A stretch of DNA of 42,885 nt from Clostridiales bacterium. Lineage in GTDB: Bacteria > Bacillota > Clostridia > Oscillospirales > Oscillospiraceae. Each line of letters begins with the position of its first letter. The stretch's first letter is position 1. Below are positions 22,408 to 31,723 of this stretch, piece by piece. The translations under genes were made by a program, and so were the position numbers. The stretch lies in assembly GCA_018374635.1 (NCBI GenBank), contig JAHAEW010000020.1:1-42885 (forward strand), given 5' to 3'. The notes beneath the pieces were generated by a model that was not told the DNA's origin, made no database searches, and was given only the letters and a program-made list of their open reading frames with translations.

Positions 22408-25400
22408 TTATTTGAGCTTGATGGTCATGAGCAGCTCGCCCGCCTTGACGGAGGAGCCCTCCTGGATGAGGACCTGGTCCACGGTGCCGGCCTTGCGGGC
22501 CACCACGCTGGTCTCCATCTTCATGGCCTCGATAACGGCCACCACCTGGTTCTCCTCCACGGCGTCGCCGGGCTTGACGCTCACCTTGGAGACCATGCCG
22601 GGGATGGACGCGCCGATCTGGCTCTTGTCCTCGGGGTCGGCCATGGTGACCGGACGCACCTGGGAGACCGCGTGCTTATCGGGCACGGCCACCTCGCGGC
22701 GCATACCGTTGAGCTCGAACTGCACGTTGCGGGTGCCGTCCTCGTTCAGGTCGCCCAGGCCCAGGTACTTGATGACCAGGGTCTTGCCGTCCTCGATGTT
22801 GATCTTGTTGGTCTCGCCCAGGGCCAGACCGTTGAAGAACACATGGCTGCCCATGCGCATGATGTAGCCGTACTCCTTCCGGTGGCGGCAGAATTCCTCC
22901 ACCACCTTGGGGTAGAGGCACCAGGAGATGACGGTGCGGTCGGAGGCCTCGGGGTAGAACTTCTGGACCTCTTCCCGGGCCTTCTCGAAGTCGATGGGCT
23001 CCAGCAGCTCGCCGGGGCGGCAGGTGATGGGCGCATCCCCCTTGAGGACCACCTTCTGGAGATCTTCCGGGAAGCCCCAGGCGGGCTGGCCCATCATGCC
23101 CTTGAAGTAGGACACCACCGAGTCGGGGAAGGTGAGGGCCTCGCCCCGCTCCACGACGTTCTCGGGGGTGAGCTGGTTCTGCACCATGAAGATGGCCAGG
23201 TCGCCCACCATCTTGGAGGAGGGAGTCACCTTCACGATGTCGCCCAGCATGTGGTTGACCTTCACATACATCTCCTTGACGTCCTCGAACTGATGACCCA
23301 GGCCCAGGCTCTCCACCTGGCTCTTGAGGTTGGTGTACTGGCCGCCAGGCATCTCGTAGCGGTAGATGTCGGTGGAGGGGTTCTTGATCCCGGCCTCGAA
23401 GTTCTCGTAACGCAGGCGCACGTCGGCCCAGTAGTCGGAGAGCCTCTGGAGCTTTTCGGGGTCAAGACCGGTATCCCGCTCCTGACCCTGGAGGGCGGAG
23501 ACCACCGCGTTCATGGAGGGCTGGCTGGTCATGGAGGACATGGAGTCGATGGCGCAGTCCACGATGTCCACGCCGGCCTCGGCAGCCATCAGGTAGGCGG
23601 CCACCTGGTTGCCCGAGGTGTCGTGGGTGTGCAGGTGGATGGGCAGGCCCACCTCGTTCTTGAGGGTGGTGACCAGCTTCTTGGCGGCGTAGGGCTTCAG
23701 GAGGCCGGACATATCCTTGATGCACAGCATGTGGGCGCCCCGGCGCTCCAGCTCCTTGGCCATCTTTACATAGTAATCCAGGGTGTATTTGTCCCGCTTG
23801 GGATCCAGGATGTCGCCGGTGTAGCAGAGGGTGGCCTCGCAGAGCTTGCCCTGCTTGAGGACCTCGTCCATGGCCACCTCCATACCGGGGATCCAGTTCA
23901 GGGAGTCGAAGACCCGGAACACGTCGATGCCGGTGCGGGCGGCCTCCCGGACGAAGGCCCGGATGAGGTTGTCGGGGTAGTTGGTGTAGCCCACGGCGTT
24001 GGCGCCCCGCAGGAGCATTTGGAAGGGGATGTTGGGGATCTTCTCCCGCAGCATCTCCAGCCGCTCCCAGGGGGATTCGTGGAGGAAGCGGTAGGCCACA
24101 TCGAAGGTGGCGCCGCCCCACATCTCCAGAGAGAAGCAGTCGTTCAGGATCTCGGCAGTGCCCTCGGCCCCCTTGAGCATATCCCGGGTGCGCACCCGGG
24201 TGGAGAGGAGGGACTGGTGGGCGTCGCGCATGGTGGTGTCGGTGATGAGGAGCTTCTTCTGGTCCAGCACCCAGTCCCGCACAGCCTCGGGGCCCTTAGC
24301 GTCCAGAAGCTGTTTGAGGCCGGCGCACTTGGGCGGGGTGTGCTCGAAGGGCGGGAAGCGGGGGATGTCCCGCTGGACCCGCTCGGCGGAGGGATTATCC
24401 ACCTGGATCTGAGCGATGTACTTGAGCACCTTGGTGGCCCGGTCCCGGCTGTTCTCAAACTCGAAGAGCTCGGGGGTCTCGTCGATGAACTTGGTGTGGC
24501 ACCTGCCCGCGCGGAAGGTGGGGTGGTTGAGGATGTTGGTGACGAAGGGGATGTTGGTCTTGACGCCGCGGACATGCTCCTCGCTGATGGCCCGCAGAGC
24601 CTTGCGGCAGACCGCCTCAAAGGTGGAGTCCCAGGAGGTCACCTTGACCAGCAGGGAGTCGTAGTAGGGGGAGATCACCGCGCCGGTGTAGGCGTTGCCG
24701 CCGTCCAGACGCACGCCGAAGCCGCCGCCGGAGCGGTAGGAGGTGATCTTGCCGGTGTCGGGGGCAAAGTGGTTGGCCGGGTCCTCGGTGGTGACACGGC
24801 ACTGGATGGCGTAGCCGTTCATCTTCAGGTCGCTCTGGCTGGCCATGCCGATCTCGGGGGTGGAGAGGGGCTTGCCCTCGGCAATGAGGATCTGGGCCCG
24901 GACCAGGTCGACGCCGGTGACCATCTCGGTGACCGTGTGCTCCACCTGGATGCGGGGATTCATCTCAATGAAATAGTGGTTGCCGTCCCTGTCCACCAGG
25001 AACTCCACCGTGCCGGCCGAGACATAGCCCACATGCTTGGCCACCTTGACGGCGTCCTCGTAGAGGGCCTGACGGGTCTTTTCGGGCACCGACCAGGCGG
25101 GAGCGAACTCCACCACCTTCTGGTAGCGGCGCTGGAGGGAGCAGTCACGCTCGCCCAGGTGGACCACATTGCCGTACTGGTCGCCCAGGATCTGCACCTC
25201 AATGTGCTTGGGCTCCACCAGGTACTTCTCGATGAAGATGTCCTCGTTGCCGAAGGCCTTCTTGGCCTCGCTCTTGACCAGCTCGAAGGCGGGCTTGACC
25301 TCCTCAGGGCGGTCGCAGCGGCGCATGCCGCGGCCGCCGCCGCCGCCGGCGGCCTTGAGGATGATGGGGAAGCCGTAGGAGACGGCCTTCTCCAGCGCCT

Positions 25401-25842
25401 CGTCCCCGTCCTTCAGGGGCTGGGTGGAGCCGGGGATGGTGGGGACGCGGCAGGCCTGGGCGATGGCCTTGGCGGTGAGCTTGTCGCCCATCTGGCCCAG
25501 GATCTTGGAGGAGGGGCCGATGAAGGCGATCCCCGCCTCCTCACAGGCCCGGGCGAAGTCGGCGTTCTCGCTCAGGAAGCCGTAGCCGGGGTGGATGGCA
25601 TCCACATTGCGCCGCTTGGCCAGGTCGATGATCGCGGGGATGTCCAGGTAGGCGCCCAGGGGGCTCTTATTCTCCCCGACGAGATAGGCCTCGTCCGCCC
25701 GGGTGCGGAAGAGACTGTATGTATCCTCATTGGAATAGATGGCCACCGTGTGGAGTCCCAGGTCGTAGCAGGCGCGGAAGACGCGGATGGCGATCTCGCC
25801 GCGGTTTGCCACCAGGACCTTTCCAAAGGAGTGTTCTGCCAT
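22408..25842 (-). CDS. pyc: Pyruvate carboxylase
   Basis: Biotin enzyme of 1144 residues that makes oxaloacetate from pyruvate, bicarbonate and ATP, feeding amino acid synthesis and the reductive branch to succinate. Domains in order: biotin carboxylase with KVLVANRGEIAIRVFRAC near the start and the ATP-grasp loop GGGGGRGMRRC at about 168; carboxyltransferase with DTTMRDAHQSLLSTRVRT at about 537; and the biotinyl domain with the modified lysine in EAMKMET at about 1105. The single-chain arrangement with all three parts is complete. I start at the ATG at 25842 (AAAGGA upstream); a longer frame to 25914 has no such site. A leader of about 117 nt holds a palindrome likely used for control. Confidence 0.97.
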   Translation of the reverse strand: MAEHSFGKVLVANRGEIAIRVFRACYDLGLHTVAIYSNEDTYSLFRTRADEAYLVGENKSPLGAYLDIPAIIDLAKRRNVDAIHPGYGFLSENADFARACEEAGIAFIGPSSKILGQMGDKLTAKAIAQACRVPTIPGSTQPLKDGDEALEKAVSYGFPIILKAAGGGGGRGMRRCDRPEEVKPAFELVKSEAKKAFGNEDIFIEKYLVEPKHIEVQILGDQYGNVVHLGERDCSLQRRYQKVVEFAPAWSVPEKTRQALYEDAVKVAKHVGYVSAGTVEFLVDRDGNHYFIEMNPRIQVEHTVTEMVTGVDLVRAQILIAEGKPLSTPEIGMASQSDLKMNGYAIQCRVTTEDPANHFAPDTGKITSYRSGGGFGVRLDGGNAYTGAVISPYYDSLLVKVTSWDSTFEAVCRKALRAISEEHVRGVKTNIPFVTNILNHPTFRAGRCHTKFIDETPELFEFENSRDRATKVLKYIAQIQVDNPSAERVQRDIPRFPPFEHTPPKCAGLKQLLDAKGPEAVRDWVLDQKKLLITDTTMRDAHQSLLSTRVRTRDMLKGAEGTAEILNDCFSLEMWGGATFDVAYRFLHESPWERLEMLREKIPNIPFQMLLRGANAVGYTNYPDNLIRAFVREAARTGIDVFRVFDSLNWIPGMEVAMDEVLKQGKLCEATLCYTGDILDPKRDKYTLDYYVKMAKELERRGAHMLCIKDMSGLLKPYAAKKLVTTLKNEVGLPIHLHTHDTSGNQVAAYLMAAEAGVDIVDCAIDSMSSMTSQPSMNAVVSALQGQERDTGLDPEKLQRLSDYWADVRLRYENFEAGIKNPSTDIYRYEMPGGQYTNLKSQVESLGLGHQFEDVKEMYVKVNHMLGDIVKVTPSSKMVGDLAIFMVQNQLTPENVVERGEALTFPDSVVSYFKGMMGQPAWGFPEDLQKVVLKGDAPITCRPGELLEPIDFEKAREEVQKFYPEASDRTVISWCLYPKVVEEFCRHRKEYGYIMRMGSHVFFNGLALGETNKINIEDGKTLVIKYLGLGDLNEDGTRNVQFELNGMRREVAVPDKHAVSQVRPVTMADPEDKSQIGASIPGMVSKVSVKPGDAVEENQVVAVIEAMKMETSVVARKAGTVDQVLIQEGSSVKAGELLMTIKLK

Positions 25843-25871
25843 GGGGAATACCGTCCTTTCTTGCATTAATA

Positions 25872-25887
25872 TGCAGGAATTCCTGCA
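25872..25887. promoter_or_regulatory. Perfect 16-bp palindrome in the pyruvate carboxylase leader
   Basis: TGCAGGAATTCCTGCA is its own reverse complement and lies 30 nt upstream of the start codon. A matching half-site, TTCCTGCA (25935-25942), lies 55 bp closer to the promoter, near the predicted transcription start. This layout suggests an operator pair for a dimeric repressor that is not encoded nearby. Confidence 0.6.
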
Positions 25888-25965
25888 ATACCTTGCTGCG
25901 AATTCATGGAGCACTTCGGTGAATCTGCCTGTATTTCCTGCAAAACAGCCATTTGTTTTACGAAT

Positions 25966-25994
25966 ATTATAAGTCGAGATGTTTTGATTTGCAA
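25966..25994 (-). promoter_or_regulatory. Promoter of pyruvate carboxylase
   Basis: On the minus strand, TTGCAA (25994-25989), 17 nt, TATAAT (25971-25966): a near-consensus sigma-A promoter. The rest of 25843-26164 holds the palindrome above and the recG promoter, and no gene. Confidence 0.85.
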
Positions 25995-26101
25995 TAATTT
26001 TATGTCAAAATTGCATCTTTGGCAGAAGAGACAGGATTCCGTTCCGAAAGGAAGAAACCCTTGGGAAAAACCACCAGAGTCTCCCCGGGACGGGGACGGC
26101 C

Positions 26102-26131
26102 TTGCCGCTGTCCGATGATTTGTGGTAAACT
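26102..26131 (+). promoter_or_regulatory. Promoter of recG
   Basis: TTGCCG (26102-26107), 18 nt, TAAACT (26126-26131), 33 nt before the recG ATG. Confidence 0.5.
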
Positions 26132-26164
26132 AAAGGATATTGCCCGGGGAGAGGAGGGATCGGT

Positions 26165-28255
26165 ATGGAACTGACCCTGGGTTCCGGCCTGCGGGAACTG
26201 CCCGGGATCGGGGAGGCGCGGGCGTCCCGGCTGGAGAAGCTGGGCCTGGCCACGGTGGAGGATCTGCTGCGCTATTTTCCCCGGGACTATGAGGACCGGC
26301 GGCAGCGCTATACCATTGCCGCGGCCCCGGTGGAGCTCCCTGTGTGCGTGGCCGCCATGGTGGCCGAGCCCCCCCGCCGCTCCTATATCCGCAAGGGGCT
26401 GGAGCTGACCAAGGCGCGGGTAGTGGACGCCCGCGGCTCCATGGAGCTCACGTTCTTCAACCAGAGCTATGTGAAAAATGCCCTGGTCCCAGGGGAGAGC
26501 TATATCTTCTATGGCATGGTGGAGGGCCTGCCCCCCCGCCGGCGCATGACCAACCCGGTCTTTGAGCCGGAGGACCGCCCCCGCTTCACCGGGCGGATCA
26601 TGCCCATCTACCCCCTGACGGCGGGGATCTCCAATAACCTGCTCTCGGGGCTCGCCCTCCGGTGCGTTCAGGACTGCGCCCAGGCGATGCCGGAGATCCT
26701 CCCCTTCCGGGTGCGGCAGGCCCACGCCCTGGCCGCCTGCGGTTACTCCTATCAGAACATCCACTTTCCCGCCTCGGAGGAGGCCCTGGCCCTGGCCCGG
26801 CGGCGGCTCATCTTTGAGGAGCTCTTCTACCTCTCCTGCGGCCTGGCCTTTCTCCGCTCCCGGCGGGAGGGGGCCTCCGGCCCCGTCTTCCGGCGGGAGC
26901 GCCTGGAGCCCTTTTTTGACCTGCTCCCCTTTTCCCTCACCGAGGCCCAGCGCCGGGCCATCCGGGAGGCGGCGGAGGACTGCGCCTCGGGCCGCCCCAT
27001 GAACCGGCTGGTCCAGGGCGATGTGGGCTCGGGCAAGACCATGGTGGCGGCGGCCTGCTGCTTCCTGGCCTGGAAGTCCGGGTGGCAGGCCGCCCTGATG
27101 GCCCCCACCGAGATTTTGGCCGAGCAGCACTTCCGCACCCTGTCGGGGGTGCTCGCCCCGGCGGGTCTGCGGGTGGGACTCCTCACCGGCTCCATGCGCG
27201 CCAGTGAGAAGAAGAAGGTCCGCGCCGCCCTGGCCGCCGGGGAGATCGACCTGCTGGTGGGCACCCACGCCATCCTCTCGGCGGGGGTGGACTTTGCCTG
27301 GCTGGGCCTGGTGATCACCGACGAGCAGCACCGCTTCGGCGTGGGGCAGCGCTCCGCCCTGGCGGCCAAGGGGGGCGGGCTCTCCCCTCATGTGCTGGTC
27401 ATGTCGGCCACCCCCATCCCCCGCACCCTGGCCCTCATCATCTATGGGGATTTGGATGTGAGCGTCATCGACGAGCTCCCCCCGGGGCGCACCCCGGTGG
27501 AGACCTTCCTGGTGGGGGAGGACAAGCGGGCGCGTATGTATCAGTTCGTCCGGCGGCAGGTGGCCGAGGGGCGGCAGGTCTACATCGTCTGTCCCGCGGT
27601 GGAGGAGGCCCAGCCCTCCCCCGAGGGGGTGGAGCCGCCCCCCGGCTTTGCCGACCTGAAGGCGGTCACCGCCTACGCCAAGGACCTCCAGGAGGGGGTC
27701 TTTCCCGACCTGCGGGTGGGCTTTGTCCACGGCAGGCTCAAGCCCAGGGAGAAGGAGGCCGCCATGGCCGCCTTTGCGGGGGGCGCGCTGGATGTGCTGG
27801 TCTCCACCACCGTCATCGAGGTGGGGGTGGACGTGCCCAACGCCTCCCTCATCATTGTGGAGAACGCCGACCGGTTCGGCCTCTCCCAGCTCCACCAGCT
27901 CCGGGGCCGTGTGGGCCGGGGAAAGCACCAGTCCTACTGCGTGCTCATCACCTCCAACCGGAACCAGGAGACCCGTGCCCGGCTCAAAGTCCTCACCCAG
28001 ACCACCGACGGTTTCCGCATCTCGGAGGAGGACCTGAAGCTCCGGGGGCCCGGCGACTTCTTCGGCAAGCGGCAGCACGGCCTGCCCCAGATGCGCATTG
28101 CCGACCTGGCCGGGGACACCCGCCTGCTCAAGGAGGCCCAGGAAGCCGCCCAGGCTCTGCTGGCCGAGGACCCCACCCTGGACCGGCCGGAGCACCAGCC
28201 CCTGAAGGAGCAGATCCGGCGGCTCTTCACCGAGCACGCCGACATCTTTAATTGA
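26165..28255 (+). CDS. recG: ATP-dependent DNA helicase RecG
   Basis: Helicase of 696 residues that reverses stalled replication forks and processes Holliday junctions. The N-terminal wedge/OB part includes ELPGIGEARASRLEKLGLAT; the P-loop is GDVGSGKT at about residues 285-292, the DExH box is TDEQHRFGVGQR at about 384, and the motor's second half shows TTVIEVGVDVPNA and HQLRGRVGRG before the C-terminal QLHQLR..SYC region. All landmark motifs are intact. GGAGAGGAGGG upstream. It heads a group with a GNAT enzyme and two further genes that ends at a terminator at 30178. Confidence 0.96.
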   Translation: MELTLGSGLRELPGIGEARASRLEKLGLATVEDLLRYFPRDYEDRRQRYTIAAAPVELPVCVAAMVAEPPRRSYIRKGLELTKARVVDARGSMELTFFNQSYVKNALVPGESYIFYGMVEGLPPRRRMTNPVFEPEDRPRFTGRIMPIYPLTAGISNNLLSGLALRCVQDCAQAMPEILPFRVRQAHALAACGYSYQNIHFPASEEALALARRRLIFEELFYLSCGLAFLRSRREGASGPVFRRERLEPFFDLLPFSLTEAQRRAIREAAEDCASGRPMNRLVQGDVGSGKTMVAAACCFLAWKSGWQAALMAPTEILAEQHFRTLSGVLAPAGLRVGLLTGSMRASEKKKVRAALAAGEIDLLVGTHAILSAGVDFAWLGLVITDEQHRFGVGQRSALAAKGGGLSPHVLVMSATPIPRTLALIIYGDLDVSVIDELPPGRTPVETFLVGEDKRARMYQFVRRQVAEGRQVYIVCPAVEEAQPSPEGVEPPPGFADLKAVTAYAKDLQEGVFPDLRVGFVHGRLKPREKEAAMAAFAGGALDVLVSTTVIEVGVDVPNASLIIVENADRFGLSQLHQLRGRVGRGKHQSYCVLITSNRNQETRARLKVLTQTTDGFRISEEDLKLRGPGDFFGKRQHGLPQMRIADLAGDTRLLKEAQEAAQALLAEDPTLDRPEHQPLKEQIRRLFTEHADIFN

Positions 28256-28302
28256 TGGACCGAAAAACAACCCAAATTACGATCACACAGGAGGAAATCC
28301 AT

Positions 28303-28761
28303 ATGTTTGAGATCCGCGCCATGACCGCCGCTGACCACGATGTGGTTATGCCCATGGTCCAGGCCTTTTACCAGAGTCCCGCCGTGGACCACAACACCGA
28401 CCCCGCCGTCCTGGAGCGCACCTTCCGGGACGCGGTGGACCCGGCTGAGCCTCTCCTCCGGGGTATGCTCCTGGTGGAGGACGGGCAGGCCGTGGGCTAT
28501 GCCTACCTCACCGAGTGCTACTCCGGCGAGGTGGGAGGCCGCTGCGTCTTTTTTGAGGAGATGTACTTCACCCCCGCCTGCCGGGGCAAGGGCTACGGCA
28601 CCGCCGTGTTCCGCTGGGTGAAGGAGCAGTACCCCAACTACCCCCGCATCCGTCTGGAGGTCACCGACGTGAACGAGGGGGCCATCCGGCTCTACCAGCG
28701 GCTGGGATTCCAGTTCCTGGACTACCGCCAGATGGTGCTGGAGGGCGACCTCCAGGCCTAA
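28303..28761 (+). CDS. GNAT family N-acetyltransferase
   Basis: A 152-residue acetyl-CoA-dependent transferase. It shows the GNAT acetyl-CoA loop CRGKGYGTAVFRWV and the late motif VNEGAIRLYQRLGFQFLDYR. Start at 28303 with AGGAGG 8 nt upstream; a longer frame back to 28252 overlaps recG and has no such site. Substrate unknown. Cytoplasmic; probably cotranscribed with recG. Confidence 0.9.
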   Translation: MFEIRAMTAADHDVVMPMVQAFYQSPAVDHNTDPAVLERTFRDAVDPAEPLLRGMLLVEDGQAVGYAYLTECYSGEVGGRCVFFEEMYFTPACRGKGYGTAVFRWVKEQYPNYPRIRLEVTDVNEGAIRLYQRLGFQFLDYRQMVLEGDLQA

Positions 28762-28790
28762 GCCAATTGTGAGAAAAGGAGAATCATTAT

Positions 28791-29174
28791 ATGGATCGAA
28801 TGGAAGCCTGCCGCGCGCTGCGGGGCGATACCAACGTACACTATAACTGCGCCCAGGCGGTGCTCCTGCCCTTTGCAGATCAGTGCGGCCTGGACGAGAA
28901 GGCCGCCTTCCAGCTGGGGGCCCACTTCGGTGCCGGGATGCGCCACGGTTCCACCTGCGGGGCCGTGACCGGCGCGCTCATGGTGCTGGGTATGGCCGGA
29001 AAGGGAGAGGCCGAGAGCCGGGAGCTGCTGCGCCGCTTCCGGGAGAAGAACCAGGTGCTGGACTGCGCGGGGCTCCTTCAGCGGGCCAAGGAGAACGGCG
29101 AGGAGCGCAAGCCCCACTGCGACCGGATGGTCTACGACGCGGTGGAGATCCTCCAGGACCTGCTGGGCGAGTAA
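28791..29174 (+). CDS. C_GCAxxG_C_C family redox-type protein
   Basis: A 127-residue protein of the C_GCAxxG_C_C family, named for its spaced cysteines. Visible here: NCAQAVLLPFADQ at about residue 20, STCGAVTGALMVLG at about 55, and later single cysteines in LDCAGLL and HCDRMVYDAVEIL. The role is unknown; the cysteines suggest a metal or disulfide site, and the family often lies beside redox enzymes. It follows the GNAT gene by 29 nt. Confidence 0.85.
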   Translation: MDRMEACRALRGDTNVHYNCAQAVLLPFADQCGLDEKAAFQLGAHFGAGMRHGSTCGAVTGALMVLGMAGKGEAESRELLRRFREKNQVLDCAGLLQRAKENGEERKPHCDRMVYDAVEILQDLLGE

Positions 29175-29222
29175 ATGTCCCGCCTGCGCCATCAGGACGC
29201 ATCATAGGGAGGAGGTCCCGTC

Positions 29223-30176
29223 ATGGAAACGATTTTGAATTTTCTGCCCCTGACCGGGGAGGAGCGCGCGGCCTTTGCAGCGGCCGCGCCCGGCGTAGAA
29301 CAGATCTTCCGCCCGGTGGCGGCCACCCGCTTTTCCCCCGAGGCCCCGGAGGAGGAGTATGCCCGGGCCACCGTCATTCTGGGCTGTGCCCCCACGGACC
29401 GGGTGGCAAAGGCCGGACAGCTCCGCTGGCTCCAGACCTGGAGCGCCGGGGTGGACCCCTATCTGAAGGAGGGGGTGCTGCGGGAGGGGGCCATGCTCAC
29501 CTCCGCCGTGGGGGCCTACGGGCAGGCGGTGTCCGAGCATATGTTCGCCACCCTTCTGGCCCTGTGCAAGCGCCTGTACCAGTACCGGGACACCCAGAAC
29601 CGGCACTGCTGGGCCCCGCTGGGAGAGGTCAAGACCCTGGCGGGAGCCACCGTACTGGTGGCGGGCACCGGGGACATCGGCTCCGCCTTTGCCCGGCTGG
29701 TCAAGGGGATGGGGGCACATACCGTGGGCCTGCGCCGCTCCCCCGAGCGGGGGGCGGAGGGCATCGACGAGATGCACCCCCTGTCCGCGCTGGACGAGTG
29801 GCTGCCCAAGGCGGACGTGGTGGCCCTGGTCCTCCCCCACAGCCCGGAGACCGACCGGCTCATGGACCGGGCCCGCATCGGGCGGATGAAGGAGGACGCC
29901 ATCCTCCTCAACGCCGGACGGGGGAGCGCCGTGGACTGCGACGCCCTGGCCCAGGCCCTGGAGGAGGGACACCTCTGGGGGGCCGGCCTGGATGTGACTT
30001 CCCCGGAGCCCCTGCCCGAGGACCATCCCCTGTGGCGGGCCGAGCACTGCCTCATCACCCCCCACGTGGCGGGGGGCGATCACCTTCCCGCCATCCGGGA
30101 CCGGCTGGTGGAAATCGCGCTGGACAACCTGCGCCGCTATCTGGCCGGAGAACCGCTCCGCAACCGGATGAAATAA
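29223..30176 (+). CDS. D-2-hydroxyacid dehydrogenase
   Basis: A 317-residue NAD(P)-dependent enzyme that reduces a 2-oxoacid to the D-2-hydroxyacid or the reverse. The Rossmann loop GTGDIGSAF is at about residue 148; the catalytic set of the family is present: Arg in LNAGRGSAVD (about 238), Glu in PEPLPEDHPLW (about 263), and His in HCLITPHVAGG (about 281). AGGAGG precedes the ATG. Substrate cannot be named (glyoxylate, hydroxypyruvate or phenylpyruvate are options). A terminator follows directly. Confidence 0.92.
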   Translation: METILNFLPLTGEERAAFAAAAPGVEQIFRPVAATRFSPEAPEEEYARATVILGCAPTDRVAKAGQLRWLQTWSAGVDPYLKEGVLREGAMLTSAVGAYGQAVSEHMFATLLALCKRLYQYRDTQNRHCWAPLGEVKTLAGATVLVAGTGDIGSAFARLVKGMGAHTVGLRRSPERGAEGIDEMHPLSALDEWLPKADVVALVLPHSPETDRLMDRARIGRMKEDAILLNAGRGSAVDCDALAQALEEGHLWGAGLDVTSPEPLPEDHPLWRAEHCLITPHVAGGDHLPAIRDRLVEIALDNLRRYLAGEPLRNRMK

Positions 30177-30177
30177 G

Positions 30178-30224
30178 AACACCGCCCGTCTCTTTCGGAT
30201 GAGGAGACGGGCGGTGTTTTTTTC
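30178..30224 (+). terminator. Terminator after the hydroxyacid dehydrogenase
   Basis: AACACCGCCCGTCTC pairs with GAGACGGGCGGTGTT (15 bp), followed by TTTTTTTC. Confidence 0.95.
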
Positions 30225-30238
30225 TCAGGTTATCCACA

Positions 30239-31657
30239 TCAGGAGGGGGTGATGTGGACGGCGGGCGGGGCGTCCAGTCCGGCGATATGGACCCACTTCC
30301 AGCTGCGCCAGCGGTGTGTGCACAGGATGCCCCGAAGGATCAGGTCCACGCTCATGGCGATCCACACGCCGGCCAGCCCCAGTTTGCCGTAGAGCACCAG
30401 GATGGGCGCCAGGATGATACGCACACCCCACATGCAGATGAGCCCCACTACCATGGGATAGCGCACGTCATGGGCCCCCCGCAGATTGCTGGAGAGCACG
30501 ATGGACAGAGCGAAGAAGGGTTCGGCAAAGCAGACGATGCGCAGCATCAGGGCGGCCTGCTCCACCACCTGGGGATCAGAGTTGAAGAGGGAGGCAAGCG
30601 TCGGGGCGAAGAGGAAGAGAAGGACGGCCAGCGCGGTACAGAGCGCCAGGGCCACCCTGGCTGAAAGGCTGCCGTAGGTCCGGGCGTTCTCCGCCGAGCG
30701 GGCCCCCACTGACTGGCCCACCAGGGCCACGCTGGCATAGGAGATGCCGTAGGCCGGGAGATAGCACAGCCCCTCGGCGGTGGTGGCGATCTGGTTGGCC
30801 GCCAGGGCCACCGTGCCGATGGAGGCCACCAGGGCCGTCATGACGATCTGTCCCAGGTTGATGGTGGCACGCTCCAGGGCGGAGGGGAGACCCAGGTGGA
30901 GGGCCATCCGGATGATGCTGCCGTCCGGGCGGAAGCCCTCCCGGAACCGCACCTGGAAGCGGGGCCCCTGGCGGATCCCCGCGTAGAGAAGCATGGACCC
31001 GGCAAAGGCCCAGGCCGCCGCCGAGGCGATGGCCGCTCCGGCCACCCCCAGCCCCGCGCCGGGGACTGTGAGGGAGAGCCCGCCCACCGTCACGGTGCGC
31101 GTCTCGTAGATGAGAAAGAAGTTGAGGACCAGGTTGATGAGATTGGCTGAGAAATTGAAGATCAGCGGGGTCTTGGTGTTGCCCATACAGCGCAGGATGG
31201 CGGAAAAGATGGCGCTGGCCGCAGCGAAGGGCATACAGAGGGTGTACCAGCGCAGGTAGGCGGTGGCGGTGGGACGGACGGCCTCCTCCGCGCCCAGCCA
31301 GACCGGGATGAAGGGGGCCAGCAGCTGGAAGAGAAGAAGGGCGGCCAGCCCGCACACCACCGTGGCCAGAATGCCCTGCCGGATGATGCGCCGGGCCCGC
31401 CCGTCGTCCTCCGCGCCGATGGCGTTGGAGACCTGCACCGAATAGCCCACTCCGATCCCGGCCAGGATGCCGTTGATGAGCCAGATGGAGGAGGCGTTCA
31501 CCGACACCGAGGCGGTGGCCGCCGCTCCCAGCACGCCCACCATGGCGGTATCCACATAGCTGACCATGGTGGCCAGCACCTGTTCGATGATGGCAGGCCA
31601 GGAGAGACGCCACATGGTTTTCATGTGTGGGTTGGAGCGGAAGGGACGTAAGGCCAT
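30239..31657 (-). CDS. MATE family multidrug/toxin exporter
   Basis: A 472-residue membrane transporter with about twelve hydrophobic segments in two related halves, the MATE layout, which exports drugs or metabolites using a cation gradient. Recognisable motifs: PAIIEQVLATMVSYVDTAMVG near the N terminus and VGLICMWGVRIILAPILVLY near the end. AGGAG precedes the start. Family members move many substrates, so the natural one is unknown. Confidence 0.93.
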   Translation of the reverse strand: MALRPFRSNPHMKTMWRLSWPAIIEQVLATMVSYVDTAMVGVLGAAATASVSVNASSIWLINGILAGIGVGYSVQVSNAIGAEDDGRARRIIRQGILATVVCGLAALLLFQLLAPFIPVWLGAEEAVRPTATAYLRWYTLCMPFAAASAIFSAILRCMGNTKTPLIFNFSANLINLVLNFFLIYETRTVTVGGLSLTVPGAGLGVAGAAIASAAAWAFAGSMLLYAGIRQGPRFQVRFREGFRPDGSIIRMALHLGLPSALERATINLGQIVMTALVASIGTVALAANQIATTAEGLCYLPAYGISYASVALVGQSVGARSAENARTYGSLSARVALALCTALAVLLFLFAPTLASLFNSDPQVVEQAALMLRIVCFAEPFFALSIVLSSNLRGAHDVRYPMVVGLICMWGVRIILAPILVLYGKLGLAGVWIAMSVDLILRGILCTHRWRSWKWVHIAGLDAPPAVHITPS

Positions 31658-31723
31658 AAGTTCACTCCTAATAGTTAAAAATAAGGTCGAATATACGAAG
31701 TGTTTTCGGAATTTCCGGGAAAA

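Noticed and set aside
22024..25869. Very long open frame antisense to pyruvate carboxylase
   Set aside because: It mirrors the GC-rich codon pattern of pyc, has no ribosome-binding site of its own and reads as repetitive His/Gly/Val-rich text.
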